DNA from: Blastococcus sp.
GTDB taxonomy: Bacteria > Actinomycetota > Actinomycetes > Mycobacteriales > Geodermatophilaceae
Assembly: GCA_025965715.1 (NCBI GenBank)
Contig: JAOPWJ010000199.1
Coordinates: 1-51,435, forward strand
Length of the DNA stretch: 51,435 bases
Reading direction: 5' to 3'
Both the position numbers and the translations under genes were made by a program. Positions 22,404 to 33,749 of the stretch are shown here, one piece after another. The notes below the pieces were generated by a model. That model searched no databases. It was not told the origin of the DNA and saw nothing but the letters and a program-made list of their open reading frames with translations. The first letter of the stretch is position 1, and the number at the start of each line of letters is the position of its first letter.

Positions 22404-23159
22404 ATGACCGTGCCCGAGCGCGAGAGGGCGCTCGGGGACGCCGCCGACCAGCGCGCGCCACGACTCACCATCGGCGAGGTGCTGGCCGTTCTCCGCGACG
22501 ACTTCCCCGACGTCACGATCAGCAAGATCCGTTACCTCGAATCCGAGGACCTCGTCCACCCGCAGCGCACGCCGTCGGGCTACCGGAAGTTCTCACGGGC
22601 CGACGTCACCAGGCTCCGGTACGTCCTGACCGCGCAGCGCGACCACTACCTGCCGCTGCGGGTGATCAAGGACCACCTCGACGCGCTCGACCGCGGGGAG
22701 CCGCTGCCCTCCCTCACCGGCGCGCCGGCAGAAGTGCCGCCGGTCACCGAGGGTGCCGGGGACGGGGCCGTTTCCGGTGGCGCCACGTCGCCGCCGCTCA
22801 CGTCCGAGCAGTTCGCCCGCGCCGCGGGCCTCGAGCCGGAGCAGCTGGCCGATTGCGTCCAGTTCGGGCTGCTCGCGACGGACGCCGACGGGCGACACCC
22901 CGCCTCCGACCTGCCCATCGCCCGGTCCGCGGCCGGGCTGGCGCGGCACGGCATCGAGCCCCGGCATCTGCGGGTCTACCGCAGCGGGGCCGAGCGCGAG
23001 GCCGGGCTCATCGAGCAACTGGTCGCACCGGTCCTGCGCGCCCGGTCCGAGGAGGCCCGCACCCGCGCCACCGAGAAGCTGCAGGAGCTCGCGATACTCT
23101 CCGCCCAGCTGCACACCGCGCTGCTGGAGGCGAGACTCCGGGACCTCCTGCGCCCCTGA
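22404..23159 (+). CDS. MerR-family regulator (FtsR / Rv1828-like)
   Basis: LTIGEVLAVLRDDFPDVTISKIRYLESEDLVHPQRTPSGYRKFSRADVTRLRYVL; position directly after garA. Confidence 0.9.
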   Translation: MTVPERERALGDAADQRAPRLTIGEVLAVLRDDFPDVTISKIRYLESEDLVHPQRTPSGYRKFSRADVTRLRYVLTAQRDHYLPLRVIKDHLDALDRGEPLPSLTGAPAEVPPVTEGAGDGAVSGGATSPPLTSEQFARAAGLEPEQLADCVQFGLLATDADGRHPASDLPIARSAAGLARHGIEPRHLRVYRSGAEREAGLIEQLVAPVLRARSEEARTRATEKLQELAILSAQLHTALLEARLRDLLRP

Positions 23160-23276
23160 CTCCGGCGTACCGTGAACGCGTCGCCGCGGGACCGCAGCAG
23201 CCGGATCGCGACGCCCCGACCCAGCCGCCAGACCCATCCGCCCGCTTCCCCGGGCCGCAGGTGAGGGAGCCGCACC

Positions 23277-23765
23277 GTGCAGGAGCTTCGAGTCGTCGGC
23301 GTCCGGGTCGAGCTGCCCGGGAACCAGCCGATCCTGCTGCTCAAGGAGACGCAAGGGGAGCGGTACCTGCCGATCTGGATCGGCGCGGTGGAGGCCGCGG
23401 CCATCGCCTTCGAGCAGCAGGGCGTGCGCCCCGCCCGCCCGATGACCCACGATCTGCTGCGGGAGGTCGTCACGGCCCTGGGCGCCACCCTCCAGGCGGT
23501 CAACATCACCGAGATGCGGGACGGGATCTACATCGCCGAGCTGGTGTTCGGCGAGAACCGCGTCGTCAGCGCGCGGCCGTCGGACGCGGTCGCGCTGGCG
23601 GTGCGGACGGGGGCACCGATCTTCGGCGCGGAGGAGCTGCTCGACGAGGTCGGGATCGAGATCCCCGACGAGCAGGAGGACGAGGTCGAGAAGTTCCGCG
23701 AGTTCCTCGACCAGATCTCGCCCGAGGACTTCGGCGCAGGTTCCGGATCGGGCGGCCCCGCCTGA
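23277..23765 (+). CDS. Bifunctional nuclease family protein (DUF151)
   Basis: LRVVGVRVELPGNQPILLLKETQGERYLPIWIGAVEAAAIAFEQQGVRPARPMTHDLL. Confidence 0.93.
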   Translation: MQELRVVGVRVELPGNQPILLLKETQGERYLPIWIGAVEAAAIAFEQQGVRPARPMTHDLLREVVTALGATLQAVNITEMRDGIYIAELVFGENRVVSARPSDAVALAVRTGAPIFGAEELLDEVGIEIPDEQEDEVEKFREFLDQISPEDFGAGSGSGGPA

Positions 23766-23825
23766 AGCGGCCGGGCGCATCCAGGCGGTATCGGCAGGGT
23801 CGCGCGCACCTCCACTCGAAATGAT

Positions 23826-23853
23826 GAGCGGGGCGACACGCCGCCCCGCTCAG
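23826..23853. terminator. Terminator-like perfect hairpin after the DUF151 gene
   Basis: TGAGCGGGGCG (23826-23836) - acacgc - CGCCCCGCTCA (23843-23853), 11-bp perfect stem. Confidence 0.65.
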
Positions 23854-23903
23854 TTGACCCACCCCCTGGCCCGGCTTACGGTCGGCGAACAACAACGGTG
23901 TGA

Positions 23904-23940
23904 CACCTGAGGTCAGATGGGTGCAATACCCATTCAGGTG
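23904..23940. promoter_or_regulatory. Bipartite inverted repeat upstream of a merR gene
   Basis: CACCTGA-ggtcag-ATGGGT-gcaat-ACCCAT-TCAGGTG: nested 7-bp and 6-bp perfect arms. Confidence 0.5.
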
Positions 23941-23994
23941 CGAAGCCGTCTACCCGCCGCCTCAACGCTGCGGGACCGGAGGAGGACGCTGGAC

Positions 23995-24567
23995 GTGAGC
24001 GACCAGAGCGACGGCTCCCAGGGTCAGCTCTTCAGCGACGCCGCTGTCGGAGCCCCGGCCTACGACGAGATCGACACCGATCTCGTCGGTTACCGTGGCC
24101 CGACGGCATGCGCCGCTGCGGGGATCACCTACCGCCAGCTGGACTACTGGGCCCGCACCGGCCTGGTGGCACCGTCGGTACGCACCGCAACCGGCTCGGG
24201 CACCCAGCGGCTGTACTCCTTCCGCGACATCCTGGTGTTGAAGGTGGTCAAGCGACTGCTCGACACCGGCGTCTCGCTGCAGAACATCCGCAAGGCGGTC
24301 GACCACCTGCGCAATCGCGGGATCAAGGACCTGGCGAACATCACGCTGTTCTCCGACGGCGCGACCGTCTACGAATGCACCTCCGCCGAAGAGGTCGTCG
24401 ACCTGCTCGCCGGCGGTCAGGGGGTCTTCGGCATCGCGGTCTCGGGCGCCCTTCGGGAGCTCTCCGGTGAGCTGGCCGAGCTTCCTGCCGAGCGGATCGA
24501 CGGCACCCCCATGCACTCCGCCGACGACGAGCTCTCGATGCGCCGCCGGCGACGCGCCGCTGTCTGA
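23995..24567 (+). CDS. MerR-family regulator (Rv1830-like)
   Basis: [72 protein letters not shown]. Confidence 0.9.
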   Translation: MSDQSDGSQGQLFSDAAVGAPAYDEIDTDLVGYRGPTACAAAGITYRQLDYWARTGLVAPSVRTATGSGTQRLYSFRDILVLKVVKRLLDTGVSLQNIRKAVDHLRNRGIKDLANITLFSDGATVYECTSAEEVVDLLAGGQGVFGIAVSGALRELSGELAELPAERIDGTPMHSADDELSMRRRRRAAV

Positions 24568-24582
24568 CCCACCCGTACGCAC

Positions 24583-24622
24583 CGCGAAGGGCGTCACCCG
24601 GTCTCGGGTGGCGCCCTTCGCG
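24583..24622 (+). terminator. Strong intrinsic-type hairpin after the Rv1830-like gene
   Basis: CGCGAAGGGCGTCACCCG (24583-24600) - gtct - CGGGTGGCGCCCTTCGCG (24605-24622): 18-bp stem with one G:U. Confidence 0.8.
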
Positions 24623-24746
24623 CGTTGCGGACTGCGGCTCGAGGGGTGGTCCGCGTGTGGCGGGTGCTGCCCGATTCCTCGAGTGCGACCAGCGCCCGCC
24701 CAGCGGCGCAGCGGCCGGGTTGTCGTCCGCTGGTAGCGTCGCAGCA

Positions 24747-27788
<3,042 letters not shown>

Positions 27789-28128
27789 GAGGGGCTGCCC
27801 TGCCACTCTTGGCGAGCTCGGGGCGGTGCCTGGGAGGGGGCCGCATCGCGGGTATCGCTCAGTTGCCCGGGTAGGACTGTGACCACCGGTCGGGGTGGGT
27901 GCCTTCACTCGCGCGAGGGCGTCGTCGGCGGCCATCGACGCGGACCCACTGGTTGCCCGCGGACCGGTCCAGCAGTTTGCGCACGATGGAGCCCACCAGC
28001 AACGCGCCGCCACGGTGTCGATCGGCAGCTCGGTGCCAGCCTGGCGCAGCGCGCCGAGGCCTGGTGGCCGCAGTACCGCGGCCGACTCGAGCGCGTGGCG
28101 CAGGAGGCCGGTTCGGCGGCGAGCGCGC

Positions 28129-28332
28129 TCAGCTGGCCGCGAGCTCCGGGCTGAGCCAGGTGTGGTGGTCGGCGACCGCACGGCCGTCGGGCAGCAGCTC
28201 GCCGCCGTCGTCGAAGAGGACGACGCCGTTGCACAGGAGGCTCCACCCCTGCTCCGGGTGGCTGCTCACGACCGCGGCGAGGTCACGCGCATTGCTGCTG
28301 GCGTCGGGGCAAGGCGTTCCGTGGTGACACAT
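28129..28332 (-). CDS. DUF5999-like small protein
   Basis: MCHHGTPCPDASSNARDLAAVVSSHPEQGWSLLCNGVVLFDDGGELLPDGRAV. Confidence 0.8.
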   Translation of the reverse strand: MCHHGTPCPDASSNARDLAAVVSSHPEQGWSLLCNGVVLFDDGGELLPDGRAVADHHTWLSPELAAS

Positions 28333-28634
28333 GGCAGTCCATCCGTTTCGGCATCCCGGCGCTCGCCGGAGAATTACGTACCGTGCTAGTCCGATTACCT
28401 TTCGGCAAGTCTGCGGCGGCACTGGAGCCGGGATGGGTGACTGACGTCACCTGATCACCCGAAGGGGTCGTCAGCTCCTGCCAACGCTGCCACACGTCCG
28501 TGCCCGACCGGCGTGTCGGCTCATGAGCCACATATGGACAGGCACCGTTGCCGCGCATTCCTGCGTAGATTCGCGACGTCCACGGAGTGCGCCGCATGGC
28601 GACCCGTTCAGGCGCTGACCGCGGAGGATGGCCA

Positions 28635-29894
28635 ATGGTGCTGACGACCTCGAAGCTCGCGGCGGGGGAGTGGAATGCCGCCGAGGATTTCCAGCCGATC
28701 ACCTACGAGAAGGTCATCGGGCTCAATAACCTGCTCAGCATCGCCTGGTTGAGCCAGGGGCTGACCCTGGCGGCGGCCGTGGCCAGAATTGTACTGCCGG
28801 AAGGCGCGGGAACCGGATTCCTCATCGCCCCCGACCTGTTGCTCACGAACAACCACGTGCTACCGGACGCGGACGTCGCCCGGACATGCACTGTCGAATT
28901 CAACTATCAGGCCAACTGGACGGGCAGCCTCGAGCCGGTCAAGCGTTTCACCGTGGATCCGGACCACTTCCGGACGTCGGTCGAGCTGGACTACACGATC
29001 GTCCGCGTGAAGGAGAGCCCGGGTGATCTGTACGGCTACATCGACCTGGCCACCCGGGCCGACGTCGCGGTCAACGACTTCGTCAGCATCATCCAGCACC
29101 CCATGGGTGGGCTGAAGCAGGTCTGTCTCACCGACAACAAGGTCGCCGCAGTCTTCGGCCACCTCGTGCAGTACTCGACCGACACCGAGCCCGGCTCCTC
29201 GGGATCGCCGGTGTTCAACCAGAACTGGCAGCTCGTGGCGCTGCACCATCGCGGGGGCAACCTCCAGGGGCCCGACGGCACCAAGTACTTCAGCAACGAG
29301 GGCATCTCCATTGGCTCGGTCTACCGCGACGCGGCGTCCTTCCTCGGGGTGCCCGACGCGCTGTACAACCTCGCCTTCGGCGACCTCCGGGCGATCCTGA
29401 TCAACCTCGTCGACGTGGTCGATCCACCGACCGACCCGCACGCCGTCGCGGCCGGCCTGCTACGCACCCAACCCCGCTTCTCCTCGAGTCTGGACGACTG
29501 GGCCACGCTCAACGCGGCGGCCCCGGACGCACGGGCCGCCGGTCTGGCGGCCGCCGGCATCGCGACGGGTGTGGCATTGCGGCAGTGGGCCCGCACCTCC
29601 GGACACGAGTCGGTGGCGACGGCGGCGACCCCCGATCCCTCGCCGGCGGAGGCTCTCTACGCACTGGCCGCGCCGTTCAAGGGCACGGGGCAGCTGCCGA
29701 GCGACGTCTACGCAGCCGTGTTGACAGCCCTACGCGCCGCCCCGGACATCCTCGCGCCGATCGTCGCCGCGTCGCCCGCCGCACCGGGCGGGTCGGCCAC
29801 GGTCACGAGTGCGCACGCCTTCGTCCTCGGCGTCATGGCCGGCGCCCGGGCCTACGACGGGCCCGTTGCCCAGGCGGCCGGTACGCCGTCCTGA
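28635..29894 (+). CDS. Trypsin-like serine protease with C-terminal helical extension, predicted cytoplasmic
   Basis: Catalytic triad context: LLLTNNHVLPD (His), ELDYTIVRV (Asp), TEPGSSGSPVFN (Ser). No signal peptide. N-terminal EKVIGLNNLLSIAWLSQGLTLAAAVARI helical segment. Confidence 0.85.
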   Translation: MVLTTSKLAAGEWNAAEDFQPITYEKVIGLNNLLSIAWLSQGLTLAAAVARIVLPEGAGTGFLIAPDLLLTNNHVLPDADVARTCTVEFNYQANWTGSLEPVKRFTVDPDHFRTSVELDYTIVRVKESPGDLYGYIDLATRADVAVNDFVSIIQHPMGGLKQVCLTDNKVAAVFGHLVQYSTDTEPGSSGSPVFNQNWQLVALHHRGGNLQGPDGTKYFSNEGISIGSVYRDAASFLGVPDALYNLAFGDLRAILINLVDVVDPPTDPHAVAAGLLRTQPRFSSSLDDWATLNAAAPDARAAGLAAAGIATGVALRQWARTSGHESVATAATPDPSPAEALYALAAPFKGTGQLPSDVYAAVLTALRAAPDILAPIVAASPAAPGGSATVTSAHAFVLGVMAGARAYDGPVAQAAGTPS

Positions 29895-29969
29895 CCCCGG
29901 CCCGCGGGCCGCCGATCCGGTCCAGCCGGCGTGCCGCCGACCGGGACGGTATCCCCGACAGCGAATGCC

Positions 29970-29998
29970 TTGACGCCGTTGATGCCCGGCGCTACGTT
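29970..29998 (+). promoter_or_regulatory. Sigma70-like promoter for the precursor-peptide operon
   Basis: TTGACG (29970-29975) - 17 nt - TACGTT (29993-29998), about 80 bp upstream of the precursor ATG. Confidence 0.5.
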
Positions 29999-30080
29999 CC
30001 AGAAATCCCGGTACCCGGGCATTCCGATACCGATACGCGGCTGACCGTCAATGGCTCGCGTGTCCATTCAAGGGGTCCTC

Positions 30081-30272
30081 ATGTCGGAACCATCCGATCA
30101 GGCGTCGAAGCCATCGGTCGACATCACCGTCTCCAATCTCGACGTTCCCCGGGAGAATCTCCGGGAAACGCTCATCGCAGCGATCGACGCCGAGCTCGAG
30201 CGGCAGGAGACACAGGAAATGATGCCCATCGATGTTCATTTGAAGGGCAGTACACACCTCAAGTCGTCGTGA
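30081..30272 (+). CDS. Putative RiPP precursor peptide (63 aa)
   Basis: MSEPSDQASKPSVDITVSNLDVPRENLRETLIAAIDAELERQETQEMMPIDVHLKGSTHLKSS. SD-like AAGGGG 5 nt upstream of the ATG. Stop overlaps the GTG start of the radical SAM gene. Confidence 0.8.
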   Translation: MSEPSDQASKPSVDITVSNLDVPRENLRETLIAAIDAELERQETQEMMPIDVHLKGSTHLKSS

Positions 30273-31492
30273 GCGCGTGCGCCGTGCCGGTCGCGGGCCG
30301 GCCCGACGTGCCGGCGGATCCTGTGCCCTTCGGATTGTTCGTGCTCAAAGTTGCGTCGCGCTGCAATCTTAATTGCGATTACTGCTATATGTACAACAAG
30401 GCCGACTCGAGCTGGAGGAACAAGCCAGCGATCATGTCCGAGGAGACCTTCGACGCAACCCTCCTGCGGATCCGCCGACATTGTGCGGCCACCGGCCAGC
30501 GGAGCGTTCGGCTGGCGTTCCACGGAGGCGAACCGACCATGGTCGGACCGGCCAGGTTCGATGCCTGGTGCACCCGGGCCCGGTCGATGCTCGCCGACGT
30601 CGAGGACGTGGGCCTGGGCATCCAGACCAACGGCACTCGGATCGATGCTGTGTGGGCGGAGGTCTTCGCCCGGAACGATGTGCGGGTGGGCGTCAGCGTC
30701 GACGGCGTCCGCGACGAGCACGACCGGCACCGCGTGGACCATCGCGGCCGCGGGTCCTACGACTCGATCGTGCGGGGCCTCGGAGAGCTCGGGGCGGCGG
30801 GGGTGACGTGGGGCGTCCTCTCGGTGATCGAGCCGGGCCGTGACCCGTTGTCCACTCACCGGCACATCGCCGGCCTGGGGGCCGATTTCGTCAACTACCT
30901 CTGGCCCGACCACACCCACGACACGATCGCCGGTGTACGCGCCCGCTTCGGCCGCACCCCGGTCGCGGATTACCTGATCCCGCTGTTCGACCAGTGGTTG
31001 GAGTCGGGGGGCGCCGGCCCACACGTGCCGGAGTTCTGGAACGTCGCCCGGCTCGTGCTCGGCGGGCGCAGCGCGCACGAGAACTACGGCAACGAGCCGT
31101 CGCGCTACGTCTTCGTGGAGACCGACGGGGCGATCGAGGGCCTGGACGTCCTGCGGATCTGCGGCGAGGGAATGGGCCACACCGGCCTCGACGTCCTCTC
31201 GTCGGACTTCGCGGAACTCGCGGCGTCGGGGTCGTTGTCGGCCGCGATCATCATGCGCGGCCTGCCGTTGCCCTCTGGCTGCGCCTCGTGCGTCGAGCGC
31301 ACCACGTGCGCCGGGGGTTACGTGCCGCACCGGTATTCGCGCGCGCACGGTTTCGACAGCCCGAGCGTGTGGTGCGCCGACATCCTCGAGCTGTTCGCGC
31401 ACGCCCGGGCACGGATGGGGGTGACGGCGGCGGAGACGGCGCGGCGGCGCGACGAGCGCGCCCGCCGAATCGCGGCCGTGGCGCGCGGGTGA
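30269..31492 (+). CDS. FxsB-type radical SAM/SPASM peptide maturase
   Basis: KVASRCNLNCDYCYMYN (CxxxCxxC); LAFHGGEPTM; SPASM-like GCASCVERTTCAGGYVPHRYSRAHGFDSPSVWCADILELFAH. Confidence 0.92.
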   Translation: MSACAVPVAGRPDVPADPVPFGLFVLKVASRCNLNCDYCYMYNKADSSWRNKPAIMSEETFDATLLRIRRHCAATGQRSVRLAFHGGEPTMVGPARFDAWCTRARSMLADVEDVGLGIQTNGTRIDAVWAEVFARNDVRVGVSVDGVRDEHDRHRVDHRGRGSYDSIVRGLGELGAAGVTWGVLSVIEPGRDPLSTHRHIAGLGADFVNYLWPDHTHDTIAGVRARFGRTPVADYLIPLFDQWLESGGAGPHVPEFWNVARLVLGGRSAHENYGNEPSRYVFVETDGAIEGLDVLRICGEGMGHTGLDVLSSDFAELAASGSLSAAIIMRGLPLPSGCASCVERTTCAGGYVPHRYSRAHGFDSPSVWCADILELFAHARARMGVTAAETARRRDERARRIAAVARG

Positions 31493-32661
31493 GCGTTCCG
31501 GCGGAACTCCTGACCGCCCTGGGTGGCGCCGGCTTCGCCGGTCCGGAGAAGGAGATCGACGACGACCTGCTCGACCTCGTCGTCGGCGGGCACGCGCGTG
31601 CGGTCACCCGCTCGTTCCTCACAACGCACGGCGACCAGGTGGGCCGGTCGCCCGGCCTGTCCGAGGTGCTCGAGTCCTTCGCATGCGCGCGTCCCTCGTT
31701 CGACCTCGCCTGGGATGTCAGCGCCGGCGCCCTGTCGACGACGTTCCGACGGCCGTGGGGCCCCGCGGCGCAGGTGGCGGCGGTCGAGTTCGCCCTGCAT
31801 CTGCACGAACGCGGCGCCGCAGGGTCGTGGGAGTGCCGCTTTCCTGAGCCGGTCCGGGTGCGAGCCGGCCGTTCCCTCCTCCCGCCGGCCGATCGCCTGC
31901 GCGTCACCGCGAGCGGGGGGCGGCTGGCCGTGGATGCGTGGCTGGGCGGCCGGCGCGAGCCCGGTACCGAACCCCTCGTGCAGGAGCAGGGGATCACGTT
32001 CCTGCCGCGCGCGGCGACCCGCGGACCCGCCTTCACGGGCACCTTCGCCGACCGACGACGAACCGACGGAAGCTGGAACGGACTGCCGCCACCGCTGGAC
32101 GCGATTCCCGAGACCGTGGTGGCCGCCCTGCACAGCGCACTGGGGATGCTCGACCGGCATGCGCCTCAGTACCACCGGTGGGTCACCCGCGCCGTCCGCT
32201 ACGTCGTGCCGTTGACGCCGGTCCCCGGAGTGCAGATCAGCAGCAGCACGGAGGAGACTCCCGCCACCGTGAGCCTGACCGCGCGTCCCCACGCAGCGGA
32301 GCTGGCCGAGACGCTGGTGCACGAGTCGGCGCACCAGTACCTGCACATGCTCGCCCGCCTCGGCCCGTTGGACGACGGCAGCGACCCGACGCTCTACTAC
32401 TCACCGCTCAAAGGAACCGGACGACCGGTCCGCGGGATCCTCGTGGCCTACCACGCCGTCGGCAACATCCTGCTGTGGACGCGTGCGGCCCTGGCCAACG
32501 GGACCGAGGACCCAGCCTACGTCGAGCGCAATGCGGCCGAGCTGCCCGGGAAGTTGCAGCTCCTCGACGAGGCGCTGGCCACCACCGACTCGCTGACCCC
32601 GCTGGGTCTCCTGCTCTGGCGACCGCTCCGCACGTCGCTCGGGGACCTGGCCCTGACCTGA
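31489..32661 (+). CDS. HExxH-motif putative peptide-modification protein (aKG-HExxH-type peptide beta-hydroxylase-like)
   Basis: ELAETLVHESAHQYLHMLARLGPL...YYSPLKGTGRPVRGILVAYHAVGNILLW; GTGA overlap with the radical SAM gene. Confidence 0.85.
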   Translation: MSVPAELLTALGGAGFAGPEKEIDDDLLDLVVGGHARAVTRSFLTTHGDQVGRSPGLSEVLESFACARPSFDLAWDVSAGALSTTFRRPWGPAAQVAAVEFALHLHERGAAGSWECRFPEPVRVRAGRSLLPPADRLRVTASGGRLAVDAWLGGRREPGTEPLVQEQGITFLPRAATRGPAFTGTFADRRRTDGSWNGLPPPLDAIPETVVAALHSALGMLDRHAPQYHRWVTRAVRYVVPLTPVPGVQISSSTEETPATVSLTARPHAAELAETLVHESAHQYLHMLARLGPLDDGSDPTLYYSPLKGTGRPVRGILVAYHAVGNILLWTRAALANGTEDPAYVERNAAELPGKLQLLDEALATTDSLTPLGLLLWRPLRTSLGDLALT

Positions 32662-32663
32662 CG

Positions 32664-33617
32664 TCAGAGCTTGCGGAGCAGGACCCGCCGGACGGCGTGT
32701 TCCGCGGACTTCTGCAGCACCAGCCGCGCCCGCGAGCGGGTCGGGGCGATGTTGCTGCGCAGGTTGGGGCCGTTGACGGCCTCCCAGATGCCGAGCGCCG
32801 TCTCCCTGGCCTGGTCGTCGGAGAAGCCGGCGAAGCGGTGGAAGTAGGCGGTCGTGTCCTGGAACGCCGTCCGGCGCAGGGCGAGGAAGCGCTCCACGTA
32901 CCACCGTTGGATGTCGGCCTCGGCCGCGTCGACGTAGACCGAGAAGTCGAAGAAGTCCGAGAGGAACACCTCGGGTGCCGTTCCGTCCGTGCGGCGACCG
33001 GCCTGCAGCACGTTGAGACCCTCGAGGATCAGGATGTCGGGCCGGTCCACCGCCTGCCGGGCACTGGGCACGATGTCGTAGGACCGGTGGTCGTACACCG
33101 GGGCGAAGACCTCTTCCCGCCCCGACTTCACGTCGGCCAGGAAGCGGAGGAGCGCCCGCCGGTCGTAGCTCTCCGGAAAGCCCTTGCGCCCGAGCAGTCC
33201 ACGGGACTCCAGGACGGCGTTGGGCTGCAGGAACCCGTCGGTGGTGACGAGGTCGACCCTCGGCGAGCCGGGAGCGGCGCTCAGCAAGGTCTGCAGGAGC
33301 CGCGCCGTGGTGCTCTTGCCGACGGCGACGCTGCCCGCGACCGCGATCACGAACGGCACCTTGGCGGTCGTGTCGCCGAGGAACTCGCTCTGCGCCGCCC
33401 ACAGCCGGCGGCTGGCGGCCACGTGCAGGCCCAGAAGCTCGGCCAGCGGCAGGTAGACCGTCCGCACCTCGTCGAGGTCGATGCGGTCGCCCAGCGTGGC
33501 CAGGTCCCGCAGTTCGGCCTCGTCGAGCGGCAGGCGTGATCCCACGGCGAGGGCCCGCCACGACGCGCGGTCGAACACCGCGTAGGGCGAGATGGAGCTG
33601 CGTGTCCCGACCGTCAC
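32664..33617 (-). CDS. coaA: Type I pantothenate kinase
   Basis: [70 protein letters not shown]. Confidence 0.97.
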   Translation of the reverse strand: MTVGTRSSISPYAVFDRASWRALAVGSRLPLDEAELRDLATLGDRIDLDEVRTVYLPLAELLGLHVAASRRLWAAQSEFLGDTTAKVPFVIAVAGSVAVGKSTTARLLQTLLSAAPGSPRVDLVTTDGFLQPNAVLESRGLLGRKGFPESYDRRALLRFLADVKSGREEVFAPVYDHRSYDIVPSARQAVDRPDILILEGLNVLQAGRRTDGTAPEVFLSDFFDFSVYVDAAEADIQRWYVERFLALRRTAFQDTTAYFHRFAGFSDDQARETALGIWEAVNGPNLRSNIAPTRSRARLVLQKSAEHAVRRVLLRKL

Positions 33618-33749
33618 GCCACCATCGTGCCGCCAGACCCGTCCAGCCCGTGCGCGCGGGTCACCCGCCCGGGTGGCCCTGGTCCCGCCACGGCCCCGGG
33701 GCGGCGACGGCGGCGCTCAGCGAGGGCCCGCCGCGTCTAGGGTCGGCGT

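Noticed and set aside
27879-28154. Possible ORF or degraded gene (VDRQLGASLAQRAEAWWPQYRGRLERVAQEAG)
   Set aside because: Some coding-like bias, but no recognised family and no clear start; insufficient support for a feature.
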